A stretch of 64,000 nt of DNA. It comes from Saccopteryx bilineata (lineage: Eukaryota; Chordata; Mammalia; Chiroptera; Emballonuridae). The notes below the pieces were generated by a model. It worked only from the letters and a program-made list of their open reading frames with translations, was not told where the DNA came from and did not search any database. Shown here one piece after another: positions 61,794 through 64,000 of the stretch; the stretch's first letter is position 1, and every line of letters starts with the position of its first letter. Location: positions 389,684,558-389,748,557 of the forward strand of contig NC_089490.1 in NCBI RefSeq assembly GCF_036850765.1, given 5' to 3'. A program made the position numbers and the translations under genes.

Positions 61794-62486
61794 GTTGACC
61801 AGGCGGTGGCGCAGTGGATGGAGCATCGGACTGGGATGCAGAGGACCCAGGTTCGAGACCCCGAGGTCGCCAGCTTGAGCGTGGGCTCATCTGGTTTGAG
61901 CAAAATCCCACCAGCTTGGACCCAAGGTCGATGGCTCCGGCAACGGGTTGCTCAGTCTGCTGAGGGCTCACGGTGAAGGCGCATATGAGAGAGCAATCAA
62001 TGAACTAAGGCAGGAGTCCCCAAACTACTGCCCGCGGGCCGCATGCAGCCCCCTGAGGCCATTTTTCCGGCCCCGCCGTACTTCCGCAAGGGGCACCTCT
62101 TTCATTGGTGGTCAGTGAGAGGAGCATGGTTCCCATTGAAATACTGGTCAGTTTGTTGATTTAAATTTACTTGTTCTTTATTTAAAATATTTAAAATATT
62201 GTATTTGTTCCCGTTCTGTTTTTTTTTACTTTAAAATAAGATATGTGCAGTGTGCATAGGGATTTGTTCATAGTTTTCTTTATAGTCCAGCCCTCCAACG
62301 GTCTGAGGGACAGTGAACTGGCCCCCTGTGTAATAAGTTTGGGGACCCCTGAACTAAGGTGTTGCAACATGCAATGAAAAACTAATGATTGATGCTTCTC
62401 ATCTCTCTCTGTTACTGTCTGTTTGTCCTTGTCTATCCCTCTCTCTGACTCACTCTCTGTCTCTGTAAAAAATAAATAAATAAAAT
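61794..62486 (+). mobile_element. SINE-B carrying a hAT element
   Basis: SINE-B sequence on both sides of the hAT at 62,011-62,351. Tail AAATAAATAAATAAAA; imperfect TSD around TTTGTGTA. Confidence 0.9.
62011..62351. mobile_element. Non-autonomous hAT element inside a SINE-B
   Basis: 341 bp with imperfect inverted ends CAGGAGTCCCCAAACT and AGTTTGGGGACCCCTG, and a perfect 8-bp TSD AACTAAGG (62,003-62,010; 62,352-62,359) that is SINE-B sequence. Internal sequence matches the family of mammalian hAT MITEs starting CAGGGGTCCCCAAACT. Confidence 0.9.
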
Positions 62487-62526
62487 TTTAAAAAAACCTG
62501 TGTAGAAAATAATAATAATAATTAAG

Positions 62527-62865
62527 TTTGACCAGGTGGTGGTGCAGTGGATAGAGCGTCAGACTGGGATGCAGAGGACCCAGGTTCAAGACCCCAAGGT
62601 CACCAGCTTGAGCGTGGGTTCATCTGGTTTGCGCAAAGCTTACCAGCTTGGACCCAAGGTCCCTGGCTTGAGCAAGGGGTTACTCGGTCTGCTGTAGCCC
62701 CACAGTCAAGGGCACATATGAGAAGGCAATCAATGAACAACTAAAGTGCAACAACGAAAAATTGATGCTTCTCATCTCTCTCCCTTCCTGTCTGTCAGTT
62801 CCTATCTGTCCCTCTGACTCTATCTCTGTCTCTATAAATAAAAAAATAAAAAATTTAAAAATTAA
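62527..62865 (+). mobile_element. SINE-B
   Basis: Complete copy ending in an A/T-rich tail at about 62,837-62,865. Confidence 0.9.
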
Positions 62866-62992
62866 AACACACACACATAAATCTGTGTAATTTTTTTCTA
62901 ATGAGTTTACCAACTAGGTTTAATTTATAGTAGCAAAATAAATCAATTTCACCCTTTTAGTCATCATGTTTTATTAAAACATTAAAGTTTGA

Positions 62993-63172
62993 GCCTGACC
63001 TGTGGTGGTGCAGTGGATAAAGCGTCAACCTGGAAACACTGAGGTCGCGGGTTCAAAACCCTGGGCTTGCCTGGTCAAGGCACATATGGGAGTTGATGCT
63101 TTCTGCTCCTCCCCCCTTCTCTCTCTCTCTCTCTCCCCCCCCCTCTCTATAATGAATAAATAAAATCTTTAA
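62993..63172 (+). mobile_element. SINE-C
   Basis: Perfect TSD AAAACATTAAAGTTTG. Complete copy. Confidence 0.94.
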
Positions 63173-63689
63173 AAAAAACATTAAAGTTTGTCCAGTCACT
63201 TAAGAAAAGTAACTCTTTTAGACTTCTTCAAATTTTCAAAAGATTGGTAGCTTAATTTATCAGCTCTTTAGGTCAAAGAAGGACTTTTTCAGGGTGATAA
63301 AAATGGAGATAGGAGGAGTTCACCTCTCCAAAAATGAGTTTTCAATTACTATAATTACGTATAAAATAAGACAGGCAGACTTTCTGGGCCAAGATTTGAT
63401 GCCTTGGCTCTCACGAGAATTAAATTAGAACCATGCATAAATTTGGGGCAAGTTCTGCAAAAACTACTTCATCCTCTACTGATGCTGAATGAAAAAAAAC
63501 AAACAACCTAATTTGTGATGATTTTATCAATGCGATTATATTTCTAACACACAGTTGCCACTTTCGGGGCATCACTTTCATTATTTTCTATCTCAAGGAT
63601 AGAAACAGGATGCATTTAAATCCTACTTGACAATTACCACGATTGCAGGGTAACATCTCAACGGCCAAAGACTGGTAAGAGCTTAAAAG

Positions 63690-64000
63690 TAATCATCTAT
63701 TTTACCGAGCCCCCTCCTTAAAGTACCGAGGCCTGCTTAACCTCAACTGCTGGCTATTGTACTGGTCCCCCAAACCTTCAGAGCCGGAGAGATGCCTGAA
63801 CTCTACTGACACCTTCTGAGAGAGAAAGCAGGCGTAAGGGCGGAGCGGTATGATCGGAATTGTTAAAATCGCAGAAAGCCGGTGGGGACACAGGTGCACA
63901 AGCAGTGCCGGGTACCGCGGTCCTTGTCGCGCTCTGAGGCGACCAGGCCCTTCACCACCACTACGGCCCTCATAGGCTCTTATCCACTCATTCATTCATT
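63690..64000 (-). promoter_or_regulatory. CpG-rich edge, candidate CKAP5 promoter / first-exon region
   Basis: CpG density rises sharply here (examples: CCGCGG at about 63,916, GTCGCGC, GGCGACC, TACGGCC) and no repeat is present. On the minus strand this would be the upstream end of CKAP5, where a CpG-island promoter is expected. I cannot find a firm exon boundary or transcription start, and the island may continue past 64,000. The minus-strand frame at 63,995-63,702 resembles no known protein. Confidence 0.35.

Noticed and set aside
63702..63995. 97-codon minus-strand frame at the right edge
   Set aside because: CpG-rich DNA with no recognisable protein features; probably 5' UTR or promoter.

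Overview
The window is mammalian nuclear DNA, and the repeats point to a bat. It holds the 5' part of one host gene, CKAP5 (chTOG, a microtubule polymerase), on the minus strand. Eight coding exons (residues 1-361 of about 2,030) lie between 23,008 and 9,368, every intron is GT-AG and the joined frame is open. The remaining exons lie beyond position 1. The 41 kb from 23 to 64 kb is most likely the first intron and 5' flank. CpG-rich stretches at 38.3-38.7 kb and at the right edge (63.7-64.0 kb) are candidate promoters or regulatory sites.

Most of the rest is transposable elements. I see about 60 tRNA-derived SINEs and use these working names. SINE-A: about 370-410 bp, head GCCCTGGCCGGTTGGCTCAG, tail CAGCTTCAGAAAAAT plus poly-A. 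SINE-B: about 300-350 bp, head GCCTGACCAGGCGGTGGCGC, tail rich in CTGTCTGTCCCTATC. SINE-C: about 180 bp, head GGCCTGACCTGTGGTGGCGC, tail AATGAATAAATAAA. SINE-D: about 170 bp, head GCCCTGGCCGGGTAGCTCAG. SINE-E: an older, diverged relative of SINE-A. Many copies have clear target-site duplications (TSDs).

Other elements are: a nearly full-length but dead LINE-1 (2.3-8.2 kb), many older L1 pieces, MIR relics, two Helitrons (40.4-41.5 and 58.1-60.8 kb), a decayed pogo/Tigger-like transposon (31.7-33.7 kb) with a small deletion derivative (1.4-1.8 kb), a Tigger-like element carrying one Helitron (57.7-61.0 kb), a fold-back SPIN-like hAT (57.3 kb), a hAT inside a SINE-B (62.0 kb) and a mariner MITE inside an L1 piece (46.8 kb). 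A processed copy of TMA7 with an intact 64-codon frame sits at 47.4-47.9 kb, antisense to CKAP5.

Layout: 1-9.4 kb is a CKAP5 intron containing the L1; 9.4-23.0 kb holds coding exons with few SINEs; 23-64 kb is a dense nest of mobile DNA. I recognise no VES-type SINE (usual in vespertilionid bats) and no Rhinolophus-type SINE, so the family is uncertain; an emballonurid-like bat is only a guess. I see no new multi-gene system. The most unusual signal is Helitrons with coding remains in a bat genome that lacks the vespertilionid SINE signature.
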